Shown: positions 49,535 through 61,535 of the stretch, in pieces | Layout: each line of letters opens with the position of its first letter | How positions within the stretch are numbered: position 1 is the stretch's first letter | Assembly (NCBI GenBank): GCA_036365455.1 | Contig: JAWQUS010000004.1 | Location: 8,625,501-8,689,500 of the forward strand | DNA from: Macrosoma leucophasiata | Lineage: Eukaryota; Arthropoda; Insecta; Lepidoptera; Hedylidae | Direction: 5' to 3' | Length of the DNA: 64,000 bases | Notes under the pieces: generated by a model | Seen by the model: the letters and a program-made list of their open reading frames with translations, nothing else | What the model was told of the DNA's origin: nothing | Databases searched by the model: none | Program-made: the position numbers and the translations under genes

Positions 49535-49595
49535 TAGCACTCTACACTCTCTGCCTACCCCGTTAGGGACCTGGCGTGAAGATACATACATAATA
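49535..49595 (+). mobile_element. LINE 3' tail fragment
   Basis: 'ctacactctctgcctacccc' then 'gttagggacctggcgtgaag' and 'atacatacata', identical in kind to the tail at 36230-36290. Confidence 0.65.
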
Positions 49596-49635
49596 AATCT
49601 ATGATTTCATCCACGAAATTTTAGAACAATAACTT

Positions 49636-50500
49636 TAAGTTGTATGAGAAGAGGGCCATTAGAGCGATATATAACTTACGTAGTCGTGATTCTTTGAAAG
49701 AACTATTTAAAGAAATAAATATAATGACAGTCCCTTGCCATTACATCTATGAAAATATACTTTTCGCGAGGAAAAATTTACATCTGTTTGATAAAATCTC
49801 CGATAGGCATAGTTATAATACGAGGAATAAGAACAAGTTGTCTCTGTCAAGTTTTCGACTGACGAAAACTAATACATCTTTCCTAAAATATAGTGTAGAA
49901 TTTTATAACAAGATCCCATCCGGGATTGCTGAACTCACCGATGGTAAATTCAAAGCATTAATTAAACGCACTCTATGTAAAAAGGCTTACTATAAACTCG
50001 AGGACTATCTCAAGGATTGAAATGTTTGGCTAAATGCTGATCTAGCTCCACAAGGGTGTTAAATGTAATAATCAAAGTGTAATGTTGATATTACATTGTT
50101 AATTTTCAGCTTGTTTAAATTATGGAAAATTGTAAAATATGCCTAAGAGATATTTTTAAAAGAGCCGACTGAGTTTTTTCCGGCAAGTTTTTCTCAGATC
50201 ATATTGGCCTTTGGAACTTTGCCGGTGAATGACAAAGAATGAGTCTTTTTCTTTTCTTTTTACTCATTGTTATCAGTTTGTAAAGGGGAAATGAGACATT
50301 CTACTGATATACCTACTTTTTACATTAGTTTATGACATTTAGTTTTATCTTAGTGATATTCTTGACTTTACATACATTTTTTATCTTGTTTGACATGTAT
50401 ATCAATTGTTAATCACTTTAATTTATTTTGTTTGTTTTTGACGTGTCGTATGAGGTGTCTGTCACCCTAAATTAATAAATGAGTTTCTGATTCTGATAAT
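49636..50500 (+). pseudogene. LINE C-terminal fragment with 3' UTR
   Basis: An open frame to 50020 reads YEKRAIRAIYNLRSRDSLKE, HSYNTRNKNKLSLSSFRLTK, YSVEFYNKIPSGIAEL and TLCKKAYYKLEDYLKD, the C-terminus of a LINE polyprotein family. The 3' UTR ends 'gtgtctgtcaccctaaatta' with 'ataaatgagtttctgattct'. A matching 3' scrap is at 6262-6370. It is 5'-truncated. Confidence 0.75.
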
Positions 50501-50658
50501 GTATTATTAATTCAATAATGCAAGACGTTTGCAGAATTTTTTTTTTAACGAAAGCTAATGGTGTACTTTAATGTATACATTAAAATTTTAACTTACATTG
50601 TAAACCACTATAAACTTTTTATTTTTTATTTCAAATTTAATATTTAATTAATTCAAGC

Positions 50659-50832
50659 TTAATGTACGGCTCCGTTATTTCCGGCACAGAGGCATAACAC
50701 CTTAGGCCTCAGGGGTGGTAACGCATCTGCACTTCGACCTTGGTCTTTGTGTGGGTGTCTATAGGCTGCAGTCATCACTTATCATCAATGTGAACTGCAT
50801 ACTTGTTTGTAACTTCCATTACATAAAAAAAA
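50659..50832 (+). repeat. repA, 3' half with poly(A)
   Basis: 'tgtacggctccgttatttcc', 'taacaccttaggcctcaggg', 'gcagtcatcacttatcatca' and poly(A) at 50825-50832. Confidence 0.75.
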
Positions 50833-51221
50833 TGCGATTTACTACAATTCTTTGTTAAACACTCTTAAATTCAGAATTTTTACTTCATTCAAATGTTAAT
50901 GACATTTTGTCTAAAGTTTGGGATTCATTGATAAATGCTTCATTATTGACAAGATTTTCAATCTTTTCCTATGCTCGGTTTCAATAAATTACCAACGTAG
51001 GTAGGCTATGTAAGCTTACAATCCGTTATCATTTGACATTTCATCCATACATTAACTCTCACAATCAACCGTTCCTAAATATACGTACGGAATAGTACGA
51101 ATGTTGGTATGTTATTGAAACCCGGCCCTAGTAATGCCATCTTACCAGAAAGAAGAAGGTTTTAACGGACTGTTATAATGGGGATGTTCGTATCAACTGA
51201 GATCTTCGAAATCCTTAACTA

Positions 51222-51362
51222 CCACAGAGGCAGATCATCTTAAGCCTCAGGGGTGGCAACGCATCTGCACATTTACCACTGGTTTTTGTGAAGATGTCTA
51301 TAGACTACAGTCGTCACTAAACATCCGTTCTGCGTGTTTGTCACCTTCGTTACAAAAAAATA
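51222..51362 (+). repeat. repA, 3' part with poly(A)
   Basis: 'cacagaggcagatcatctta', 'ggggtggcaacgcatctgca', 'gtgtttgtcaccttcgttac' and poly(A). Confidence 0.7.
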
Positions 51363-52834
51363 TATGTGTAGTTATGTTTTGTGTGTCAAAATTGTAAGAT
51401 TTTTATCATAAAGCAATCGATAGCGTGCACGGGTGTGGGAAAGTGATTTAATGCAATGTAAAGTATTTTTTCGTGTTCCTCCGAGACTTCATAAGAAGGT
51501 CCTACTCTCTATTAGTTCACTGGACATCCCATCAACTTCCATATGGAACCATCTCATCATCGTCATCCTTCATAAATATATTCATTGACTATGTTAGGGA
51601 CTTATGAAATGAGCAGTTGTAATTATAATATTACTTGATCAATGGCGTTATAGTCTATAGCTGTCTCTTGGCCTAAGGAAAAGAAAAATAAAACATTTCG
51701 TCATCTTAAAAAAAATCTCAGTCATGTCCAAGAAAAATTGTAAATGTATGGTCACCCTACTTAGAAAGAGACGGCCTGCCCCCGGAGAGAGAGATAGCTA
51801 TATTTAGGTTTGCTTCAAATAGATATGGATAATGTGGTCTCCATTTTTACCTTCAAGCTTCTTGTCTGTAATTCACTTTCATATATTGCTAAACAATTTT
51901 TGTATATCAATGCTTTCGTAGCAAAGTTTCATAGATCATTTATTCTCTTTGGATTATTTGACTGATTTTGATTTGACATTTGACGTAGACTCATAGAGAT
52001 AGATAATATACATGGAGAAGGTGCATTCTACTATAGAAACAGTAGTTATACAATAATGGGTAAAATCGACACATGTCTTGACAAAAACAGTTTTGACTCT
52101 TTCTGACTAAACAGTAGCTCCCTATGTAAGAAGAGACATAAGATGTATTCAGAGTATCAATTTTCGAAATGATTTGATGTGACGTCATACTTATGCCTTC
52201 GCGTGCCCGTCGGCGCCATTGTATGCGCCCGATTTGTGGTACATCTGTTGTCAAACAAACAGGAGCTCGTAATATTTTTGCTGTTTTCTTGAAAACTAGA
52301 TCTTTTAACTAGATAATGTGGTATTCTAGGTTTTGCTTTATGTTGACTGATTATGCTCTCGTACTATTTAAAACAGAGTGGTGCAAGGAAAAACGAAAAT
52401 AATCATGGATTGAACTTTGTGAGGTTATGTACAAATTTTCTCGGATTGTGTAGTATTCGGTGGGATTTTGAAATGCAGTGATATATAGTGATATGTTTTA
52501 TTAAGAGTTTTGAAGACCTGTGTAAGTTTCGTATGACTTACACGACTTTTAATGCTATTCATTCTTTTCTAAAAATAGCATTTTTCTATAGTGATGTACG
52601 AATACTAACCTGATATATCAAAGTATCGATATAAAATTATTTTCATATCAATTTAAATTATGTAATATTATATTGTATTAGCATTATACTCGATAGAATT
52701 TCTTGTTTCTTAATAAAATATCGAAGAAGAAATTGATGTAGATTAAATAATTTTTCTCCTTTTTTGCACCCGATATAGCATGGATTTTTTGCAGAGATTG
52801 TTAGAGTGTAATCTAAGTATAAGTACAACATAAC

Positions 52835-53000
52835 ACATTTTTTTTTTCATTTCATGAAGTGGCATACAGGTATCAGTTTACATTGGTAAGTAATAGCCTT
52901 TCAGTCTACACGAAACCAGAGCTTTCAATCTAAATGCGTTACCACTCCTAAGGCCTAAGATATTACGCATCTATGCTGGAAATCACAGGGCCGTACAGAT
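52835..53000 (-). repeat. repA, 3' part
   Basis: A poly(T) start, 'gaagtggcatacaggtatca', 'aaatgcgttaccactcctaa' and 'aatcacagggccgtacag' blocks. Confidence 0.7.
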
Positions 53001-53636
53001 CTGTGTCACTAACTTCTACATGCGTATCATCTGAAAATTGAAGCAGGTTCCATTTCTTTTCAATTACTCGTATCATTAACATACCTAGAGCCGTTCCTGC
53101 TACTTTCATAATATTGTTTAAGGTATAGTAATAATGAAAAAATAAAAAAAAGATCCTGTTGCACTCACATCCAACACGTAAGAAGATCTTTCGAGAATGC
53201 ACAAAAATCATACGTGTTTATTGGCCTTTAACTTGACCGAAGCGTTATCGTGCTACTCAAATTAACTAAACATAATGATTAAAATTTGGAATACATAGCA
53301 ACAATATTTACAGAGATGCATTCCAAGGAGCTGGTTGCTCTCACATTTGAAGGCTATATAGAAAATCCTACTGAAATTCAACATTACCACAATTTGCAAT
53401 TTTAAGCTTTAGTTCTGGTTGAGATGAGAACCTTTCGCAAACTGCTGGTAATCAATGAGATCATTTGAATGAATGAATTTATTTATTTGCTAAAAGTAAA
53501 GTAGGTAACATAAGATCTTCAGTATATAATATAGCTTTCTTTTATATTTCACCATTTAATTTGCATGCAAATTATAGGATACATTTTATTACTACATCAT
53601 AATTATTACAATTATACTCAACTCTAATTTAGTGAG
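53001..53636. other. Intergenic, nothing firm
   Basis: No named element. If the exon at 53637-53842 is real, the intron preceding it would lie here. Confidence 0.3.
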
Positions 53637-53842
53637 TGGATTTAACTAAGAATAAGCATACATACTTTAAAAGAATAAGAATTCGTGGTGATAAAATATC
53701 GATATTAACCGCTCATGTATTAGAAGATGATATCGATATTTATCAAAACAACCCTATGAAAGGCGGCCATTGTAATCGCCCAAATTTTTGTAGGCAAACA
53801 CGCCAATTCTGTAGGTATGGCCAGTCCAAATCTTGTCCATAA
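53637..53842 (+). CDS. Candidate terminal exon of an unrecognised gene
   Basis: An open stretch with an acceptor-like 'ctctaatttagtgag' at its left edge. The in-frame TGA at 53633-53635 rules out the nearer AG at 53631-53632, so the exon would start at 53637 in the phase nTG. It encodes DLTKNKHTYFKRIRIRGDK, ILTAHVLEDDIDIYQNNP and a cysteine-rich end (GGHCNRPNFCRQTRQFCRYG, SKSCP). TAA follows at 53840-53842 and AATAAA overlaps it (53842-53847). Five cysteines in the last 27 residues look like part of a secreted or zinc-binding domain. I recognise no family and found no partner exon, so this is a candidate only. Confidence 0.25.
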
Positions 53843-54183
53843 ATAAAGGTCAATACGTAGACTAGTATTTTGACTTTCATTTCATTGCAAAGAGAATCTA
53901 TTAGAGAATATAAATATTTCATTGTGCGATCTAAAATAGTTCAAGTTTTGTTTCATTTTCAGTTTTGTCCCTAATAGGAAATACTTCATGTGTGCTGCCC
54001 TGTGTAATATGTATCGTCGTCTTCATGGTTCCATTTCAAGTTCTAAGCCAAACGAGTTCAAACGGAATCGATTCAGTCAAGCTGATATGCGATAACCAAC
54101 AACAATAATATTTAACCCCACATTAACAATATTCAAGCCAGCTTACAAATTGACAGTACTTTACAGTACAAGGTATACTAAGC

Positions 54184-57100
54184 ATGATGTATAGTAACGA
54201 AAAATCATTATTGTTACTTCCGTTTGAGGTACTGATGAACATATTTAAACATTTGCAAGTCAGTGACTTAAGAAATGTTATGCTCACATGTAAAACTTTG
54301 AAGGATATAATCAGAAATGAGAGTGCACTGTGGAGATACATGTCGAAAAAGAACCTTGTCATACAAGATCCATCTATTATGTGAGTAATTATTATGTATA
54401 AGAGTTTTTCTACCTACAGTTGGAGCTCATAAAAGAATACAATACCAATGTGTGTTCCAGTTGCATGGGGTAGCGGGGGCGACCTGTTTGGGGTGACACC
54501 AGACAGTGCATTGTTATAATAGTTATGTGTGGGACAAAAAGGGTTCTTAACATCTCCAGTGGTCATTTATCTTTCAGTAACCAAAATTGCTTAGTGTAAT
54601 ATTTTTTGATGAGCAAAGAAAAGTCATGCATGCTTATAAATGTATTTAAAAATGGGGAGTATTGCCTTTTTCTGCTCGTCAAGTGGAAAACATGGATAGG
54701 GGGGCACCACAGGTATATATCAAAATGTATTAGTAGTATTATGACCAAACTAACTTACTGAGTTAATTGATCATCTATGATCCTGTCTGGATTTGCTAAA
54801 TCCTGGGTTCTCTGTGTGGACTGTCCTGGTTCAAAATTCTCAGTTTATTTTATATTCTATTCTGTCCTGTAGACATTGTTTTTTTTTTTTCAGATCACAT
54901 GGCTTGTCATGGTATCATATGTGTAGAATTTCACATAATTGGTGTAAGGGAATTTATGAAAGTAGGGTAAAGTATTAAAGTATTTATCTTTTATATTTCT
55001 TAATATATTTTATAGATTTTTACAATGTATAGGTATCAAATAATTCTAAAATAAATAAAACGTAGGTCCTTAACAATATTATAAAATCAGTGGACTGCAA
55101 AATGTTGCCCCAGATACTAAACCGCCAGTGGCTAGGGATCAGAGGAAAGGAAGGTCCTCATATTTACCATTTACCATACCATACAAATTAAATTATTGAT
55201 CATATATTACTAGAAAAAGTGAATCTAGACTTCCGGCAAGAAGAGGTCATTGCATAACTAAGGATCTTTCATAATTAATTAATACAAGTTTTTCACCCAA
55301 TCCTTTCCCAGGATAATGCTTTGCATGATTTCAGTAATGTCTTCTGACCTGGATCTGCTCTTGATTATCAGTAATTGAACAATAGTTGTAGAATTAGTTT
55401 TATGTTGTACTTATTTTGTATTGTTTTTTTTTTCCCATTTTTATCTGCCATCAGTGTGGCCACTTTTAGCAAAGGAGTTTAAAGCATTAGGATTATTGTG
55501 TTGCATTTTGGATGTAACAAAATTTAATACTTAACTTATTTTTTTGTACAAAGCACTAATTGACCAAAGATTAATTCTTTCATAATTAATGAGGATTATT
55601 GTTACCTATCATTACTTTGTTAAAAAATCAAATATTATGTTATTATGAATTCTCAATCTTTTTTCATTTATTCATTTGTTTCAAAGATGTAGTTGTTTCT
55701 AAATAAATCTGTTGAGGATGTTATAATTCTTTTTAAAATAAAAGAACCATTTGTTTTGTTTGTTTGCATATGTAAAAAATCATACTATATTTTATTATCA
55801 CACACATTGACTGGGTTATAGATCAAATATTTTGATTAGGGTTGTTGAGGAAGTGATTATGAGGAAGAGGAGGAGGAAGAGGAATTGTGATGCGCCAATT
55901 TAGAGGATGCGGATGAGGAAGATGATATTTTTATGAGGAAGAGGATGAGGAAGAGGAAACAGATGACATAATAATAATAGCAACTCTTGAAACGTCCTAC
56001 TGCTGGGCACTGGGCACGAGTATCTCCCCTTCTTGAGGGGAGGTCTGGAGCTTACTCCACCACGCTGCTCCAATGCGGGTTGGTGGAGTTACTTGCAAGG
56101 GTTAGTGGCCAACCCGCTGTCGGATGTTTTCAAACCGCCCATAAAGCCTACGACAAGGTTTAACGACTGCTATAGGGACCGTCGGCGTCCTGCTCTCCGA
56201 AGCACGAAAATGCGCATTTTAATTTGCCACTAGTGATCACTCGTCACACACCCGACCGCACCCGTATCGCTTAATCGAGTAGATCGCTTGCGTTCTACAC
56301 TAGCCGGGAGGCCTTGCGCGCTACAGAAAGATGAGAAGAGGATGATACGAAGATATAAATACTAGTGGACCCAACCTAAAATCCGCTGTCCTGTCTCTAT
56401 CTACTTAACTAAGTATATATATATAAATAATTAAAAGAGCATTTTGTAGTGGTTGGTCTACTACAAAATGCTCTTTTAATTATTTTTACTATGAATCTAA
56501 AATCTAAACCATTCTCAAAACACATACGATAAAGAATCACCAAAATTGGTCCAGCAGTTAAGGACGGGTTCAGTGACATATCTACACAACGACATTGCTA
56601 AGGCCTTTGACCGGGTCTGGCACAGGGCACTTCTCGCGAATCTTCCATCCTACGGTCTTCCTGAGAGGCTATGCAACTGGACAGCCAGCTTTCTGTCTGA
56701 GTGTTATATACAAGTCTTAGTTGACTGTCAGCGCTCAGACAGACTACCTATCAACGCTGGTGTGCCGCAAGGCTCTGTGCTATCTTCCACGCTTTTTCTT
56801 CTGCTCATCAATGAAATGTTGGAGCAAAACTCAAATTTTCATTGCTAGACCGATGATAGTACGGGATATGCACACTACACTAGCCGTGCAAATGCCTCTC
56901 GGACACTTATCGAGGAAAGAAGGACTAGACTTGTGTCTGAAATCGAGCACTCTCTGGAGCGGGTCTCGGATTGGGGTCGACTTAATTTAATGCAGTTCAA
57001 CCCCTCGAAGACACAAGTCTGCACGTTAACCGCTAAAAAAACGCCATGCATTGTAGCACCACAGTTCCAGGGCATTCCGATCGCCCTTGGTAAGAGTATC

Positions 57101-60100
57101 GGTATCCTGGGCGTTGACATATCGAACGAAGTGCAATTCGGGAGTCACATTGAGTGTAAGACCAAGTTGGCATTCAAAAAGCTAGGGGTGCTTAACAAAG
57201 CCAGGCAGTATTCACTTTCACTTCGGGGCAGCTACTACTACTCATACTGATTTGTATGCGGGAGCCCCCATATACTAGATTGGTTCACTTGACTCCCTAC
57301 AAAAACGCGCCGTTCGTATTGTTAACGATTCAGGACTTACTGACAGGCTCGAACATCTGAGCCTACGCAGAGACATTGGGAGTATGTGCACGTTGTACCG
57401 TCTCTACAATGGTGAGTGCCCTGCTGAACTGTTTGACATGGTGCTACCATCTATTTTCCTACACCGTACTACCCGCCGAAGAGAGAAGTTCCACCCACAC
57501 CGACTGGACACCTGGCAGTGCTTAACGGTGCGGTTTTCACGTTCGTTCTTGCCCAGAACGTGTAAATTGTGGAACGAACTTCCCTCTGAGGTGTTCCCTA
57601 GGTGCTACATTAAGAGGTTCTTCAAAAATGGCGTCAAAGGAGTCCTTCAGGGCTGGCAGCGCGTTGGCAACTCCCCTGGTGTTGCAAATGTTCATAGGCG
57701 ACGGTGACCACTTTCCATCAAGTGGCCCGCCTGCTTGTCTGTCAACCTACAGACATAAAAAAAACACACGCACACCAAAAAAAAAGATGAGTGAATGACA
57801 CGACACGATTTCATTTAGGAATTGAAATGAAAATAAGAATGCAGTCTTTATTTCTTTGTTAATTAGGTATTTAAGTCGAATATTATTAATCAAAATAAAA
57901 GAATTGAATACTATTAATCGAAATTTATTTTAAACAGATTAATATTTATAAAAAAAATATTTGGACGCTGTTTCCTCAACAACCGGTTATATAGCTCATC
58001 ATATACCAATACAGCATTGCTAAAAAGTGGTTTGCTGGTACATTTGATGGAAGAGAAGATAGGTATTGTAAAGATACAGTTCTGTAAAGCCCCGAATATT
58101 TAGATTTTTTAAGTTGAGTACGCGTATAAACAAAATAATGTATGTCAATAAAATTAAAACAAACAATCAAGGAACAGCGCCGGTGGCGGGTGGGAAGGTC
58201 TCGCTCGCCTGTTCGGCCTGGCACCGGCTGCGCCGTGTACGTTGCCATCGATACGCGACGCGCATGCGCAACAAAATTCCTCATAAATTCCTCTTAAATT
58301 TTGAGGAAGCGGTAGCGGAAGAGGATTTTTTTATTTTAATTTTTGAGGATGCGGAAACGGTTGAGGATCCCAAAATATTGCGGAACTTCCTCATTATGAG
58401 GAAGAGGAATCCTCAGCAACCCTAATTTTGATACACATTCATATTAGCTTAAATTCTCATTCCTCTGAGGCCTCTCTAGTACTTTTAATTCTTTTGTTAC
58501 AGGTGGTAATAAATCATCGTACAAATTATATGCCATGGATACAAATGTATGATGGAGCTATATACTTATCAGTGGGATCAGAATTAAGATATTATTTTGT
58601 TGGAAAAAAAGGTTTACCACTCTGTAATAAAGCCTTGTGGTCAGTAGAAGTGCCTAAAATTCCTAGGCATGATAAACGCACAAATGACATCTCTAGGTTT
58701 CTTAGAAAAAATAACATAATTGTTTGTGGAAATAGGTATGACATATTAAAAAAAATAAATATTTAGGTTTTCATCTGTCTGGCTTTAGATGGGAATACGG
58801 CATCCGGCTTATTGGAGAAATTCATTGCACACACATATTTTTTTAGGTACTTTACCATGTTGTAACTGCAAAATTGAGACAAAGTCTTTTAGATTATTGA
58901 GTTAGGCTTTTTTAGATTACATATATCAGTTAAGTTACATAATTTTCATACATTATATACTTAACCGATATATCTCTATGATTGTATCAATACCTTTAAG
59001 TACACATAATAATATACTTAACTTACCATTACTATTAAATGAATACAACCCATCTTGCAAGCCTAGTTTTATCATTTCTCCGCGTTCATGCAGAAAAATA
59101 AACGAATATCAATTATTTATCCATAGTATCTTTTATCTTTCTTTAACTGTTTCGATGCGAACAAAAACTTGATTATTTATTTCTAACTGATAACTAACAT
59201 CAAAAAAATATTTTATACCAAATTCCTGATGAGTTAATTAAGCAAAGTAATTAACAAGTTGTTTTTTTAAATATGCTATTTATCATCATAACTATTTATA
59301 TTTCAGAGATGGGTGCATAGCCATATACCAATTATTAGAAAAGGAAAAAAGGCCACAATTATTAAATCATATTGTAAACTGTCATGCCGATGGATTAGTT
59401 GAAGTAACAGCTGTGGAAATAATACATAGACAAAATGATGTACAAATTATTACTGCATCAAATGACAGTGCAGACTTGTGTCTGTGGCAGTTGAGGCAAG
59501 ATGATAATATAAATTTAATACAAAGTGGTAAGAATATTTCTATTTAACTTGGATTTTTTACGCGTCACCAAAGTTAAGCAGCACAGTCCGCCGGTAGTCT
59601 GCCCTGACAACAGTAGAAGCCCTCCATACTAAACATTAAACTTTCTGGAGGTTAAAAATATTTTGAACATTGGAAAAGGCGGTCAAAATAATGATTTCAA
59701 CACTTTTACCCCTTTATTTTTGTTGAAATCTAGCCATGTATTTATGTTTTCAACAAAAAAGAATTAGGACTTTCGAGATTGCGAGATATTTAAGGCCTCT
59801 ATAATCCGTGTTGCAAATTCCGTTATTAGCGAATGTTAACTTACTATTAACTACCGTACGCCCGGTAAATAATAGAATACACTTACACTCACAGCCCCAC
59901 ATTAGGTATAAACCTGTGTCGTGGGTGTCGTTGTACACATACAACGCATACACAAACACCCAGACCCGAAACAAATATCTGTAGGCCATACAAATATTTG
60001 TCCCGGTGCGGGGATCGAACCCGCGACTCTTCGAATCAAGCGGTCGTCTCACACCGCTGGACCAACTGGGTCGTCAAATATTGGTAAATATTGGTACCCA

Positions 60101-61526
60101 TTTATAAATTCCACAAGTTTCAAGCCTTTACCAGACGCTTGAATGCCAGTTAAGGCCTTAACTGGCATCGCTCATTGACGGCGTGGCGCCTTAGATTTTT
60201 TTCTCGTGGACAAATGATTTCCGACCCTGTTTCAAGGACTTTAGCAATAACATTACATTATTTTACGAATAGACTGATTCGGTAAGCTTAAGCGTGCCAT
60301 CTTGTACCGTGCCACGCCGTTAGTGGGCACCGGCTCTTAGTAACACAAATAGGCGGAAATTACCACCTGACCGGAACACGATAGCGTTGAACATTATCCA
60401 TTTAGCGGCAAATAGATTAAGTGGGTTAATGTTGTATCTACGCCCTCGAGATCAGGCTCACTGGACCACCATTGATTTATTATACCTATTTTGTTCTTGT
60501 TGCTCTAAACATACATAGAATTACTTTATTTGCAGGTAAGAAAAGTATATTCATAAGTGAAGATATCGGTATCAGGTGCATGGCTCTGAATCAAACACAA
60601 GATATGTTAATTATGGGCCCCAATGGAAACAGTAAGCCTATTTTACTTGATGTGATTACGTAGGTAAATTTTTGTACTTATTTAATTTTGCAACTAGTTA
60701 ATATAATGATCAAGTCTGAAAAAGCTACTACAACAAGTCAATCACAAGAGGAACAAGGTGTTCCAGTCGTAAGTCGTAATAGAGACTAAATTCAGTATTT
60801 TGTGTACTTTGACCTGTTGTACACTTAACAATTTATTATTTCATGTTTTATCGCCTTATAGGTTGCAAAATATTTCTTTAGTCTATGAAATTATTTGTTG
60901 TGGATTATTTTCTTTTATTGGGGTTGGAATTCCCCTTGTTTAGCTATATTGTGATTTACTTGTTAAATGAATGAATAAAAGAATAGAATAAATTTTAGCC
61001 TTAAGCATGCCAAGAAAATTTGCTAAAACATGCCACTATTGTTTTTAAAAATGTAACTTGTCAGATATCATCCTATGGTAACAGAAGTACAATATGGTTT
61101 CAGTGGAACACTACTTTTTAATGCAGAGGATACAAAGGATGCAAAATATGCAGTACGCGATATACAGTGGCACAATAATAACAGTGTCGTGTTTGTGACG
61201 CACTCAGGATCGTTGCAATTTATGGACGTCCGAACTGGAGGGCTTGTAAGATTTCAACTCATTTTTATTTATTTTCTAATAACTTGCGATCCAACTTGAA
61301 GGATATGTTGGCTTACATCTCAATTCATAGTCGCAATATTATGTAACAATTAAAAATAAAAATGATAAATCTAATTTTTATTTTTTCACAGGTGTATAGC
61401 ACAAGGGACCCGTTCCTATCTTCACTGTACTGTGTCAAAACCGATGGTGACAGAGCAATAATAGTTGGCTCATCACAGTATTCACGATGTGTTTTATTTG
61501 ATATCCGGACTACACGTCATGTACAG
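54184..61526 (+). CDS. FBXW4: F-box/WD40 protein, FBXW4-like (3' end outside the window)
   Basis: Seven exons: 54184-54380, 54894-54966, 58503-58735, 59307-59527, 60536-60659, 61065-61245 and 61392-61526. They join in frame to 388 residues, and exon 7 ends at a GT donor, so at least one more exon lies beyond. Residues 10-50 are an F-box (LLLLPFEVLMNIFKHLQVSD, ESALWRYM). Next comes ISHNWCKGIYESR and MPWIQMYDGAIYLSVGSEL, matching in order the segment after the F-box of vertebrate FBXW4 as I remember it. WD-like repeats follow (NNIIVCGNRDGCIAIYQL, VQIITASNDSADLCLWQL, AVRDIQWHNNNSVVFVTHSG, LSSLYCVKTDGDRAIIVGSS, VLFDIRTTRHVQ). The family acts as the substrate-receptor of SCF ubiquitin ligases. Exon 5 must use the donor GTAGGT at 60660; the next GT, four bases on, would leave an in-frame TAG. 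About 25-40 residues are missing compared with the human length. Confidence 0.92.
54967..55836. other. FBXW4-like intron 2, left part
   Basis: AT-rich intron DNA with no repeat recognised, up to the hAT element. Confidence 0.4.
55985..56270 (+). repeat. Lepidopteran LINE/SINE-type scrap inside the hAT element
   Basis: 'cgtcctactgctgggcactg', 'cttgaggggaggtctggagc' and 'ccaatgcgggttggtggag' form a block I recognise from repeats common in Lepidoptera. It is non-coding here. Confidence 0.5.
56425..56486. repeat. Hairpin of duplicated unit A
   Basis: The left arm AAATAATTAAAAGAGC... (56425-56450) pairs with the right arm ending ...GCTCTTTTAATTATTT (56460-56486). The stem extends through GTAGTGG/CTACTAC with one mismatch. 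The same hairpin is present in unit B. Confidence 0.9.
56548..57788 (+). pseudogene. LINE reverse transcriptase fragment, CR1/Daphne-like, in unit A
   Basis: Starts inside the reverse transcriptase: TYLHNDIAKAFDRVWHRALL, CYIQVLVDCQRSDRLPINAG and VPQGSVLSSTLFLLLINEML. The active-site box is broken by a stop just before DD (56846-56858). After a shift come SEIEHSLERVSDWGRLNLMQ, KSIGILGVDISNEVQF, KKLGVLNKARQY and, from 57384, MCTLYRLYNGECPAELFDMV with FSRSFLPRTCKLWNELPSEV. The 3' end has 'gtctgtcaacctacagacat' and poly(A)-like runs to 57788. The clade name is a guess from likeness. Confidence 0.85.
59862..60080 (-). mobile_element. tRNA-derived SINE (repB), copy 2
   Basis: The minus strand reads 'cagttggtccagcggtgtga' (Box A), 'cgcgggttcgatccccgcac' (Box B), 'tgtttcgggtctgggtgttt' and 'tgtggggctgtgagtgtaag'. 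It is nearly the same as copy 1 at 18688-18906. It lies in intron 4 of the FBXW4-like gene. Confidence 0.85.
60357..60472 (-). repeat. repA fragment
   Basis: 'taccacctgaccggaacacg', 'gttgaacattatccatttag' and 'tacgccctcgagatc' blocks; intron 4. Confidence 0.65.
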
Positions 61527-61535
61527 GTAATATTC

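Larger units (their letters stand above)
56425..58215 (+). repeat. Duplicated unit A (inverted partner of unit B at 61864-63508)
   Basis: A hairpin, a 5'-truncated LINE (56548-57788) and about 425 bases of shared non-LINE DNA, ending at 'tcgctcgcctgttcg'. Unit B matches it nearly base for base in reverse orientation, apart from two internal deletions. Both copies share the LINE truncation point as well as flanks on either side, so they arose by DNA-level copying and not by two retropositions. Confidence 0.92.
55837..58424. mobile_element. hAT-type element, 2588 bp, non-autonomous composite
   Basis: The ends are TAGGGTTGTTGAGGA (55837-55851) and its inverse TCCTCAGCAACCCTA (58410-58424). ATTTTGAT occurs directly outside each end (55829-55836 and 58425-58432), a perfect 8-bp target-site duplication. 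Arrays of GAGGAAG/GAGGATG words lie just inside both ends (55846-55968 and 58280-58416), like the sub-terminal transposase sites of hATs. No hAT transposase is encoded. The interior holds a LINE-like scrap (55985-56270) and duplicated unit A. It ends 78 bases before exon 3 of the FBXW4-like gene. Confidence 0.92.
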
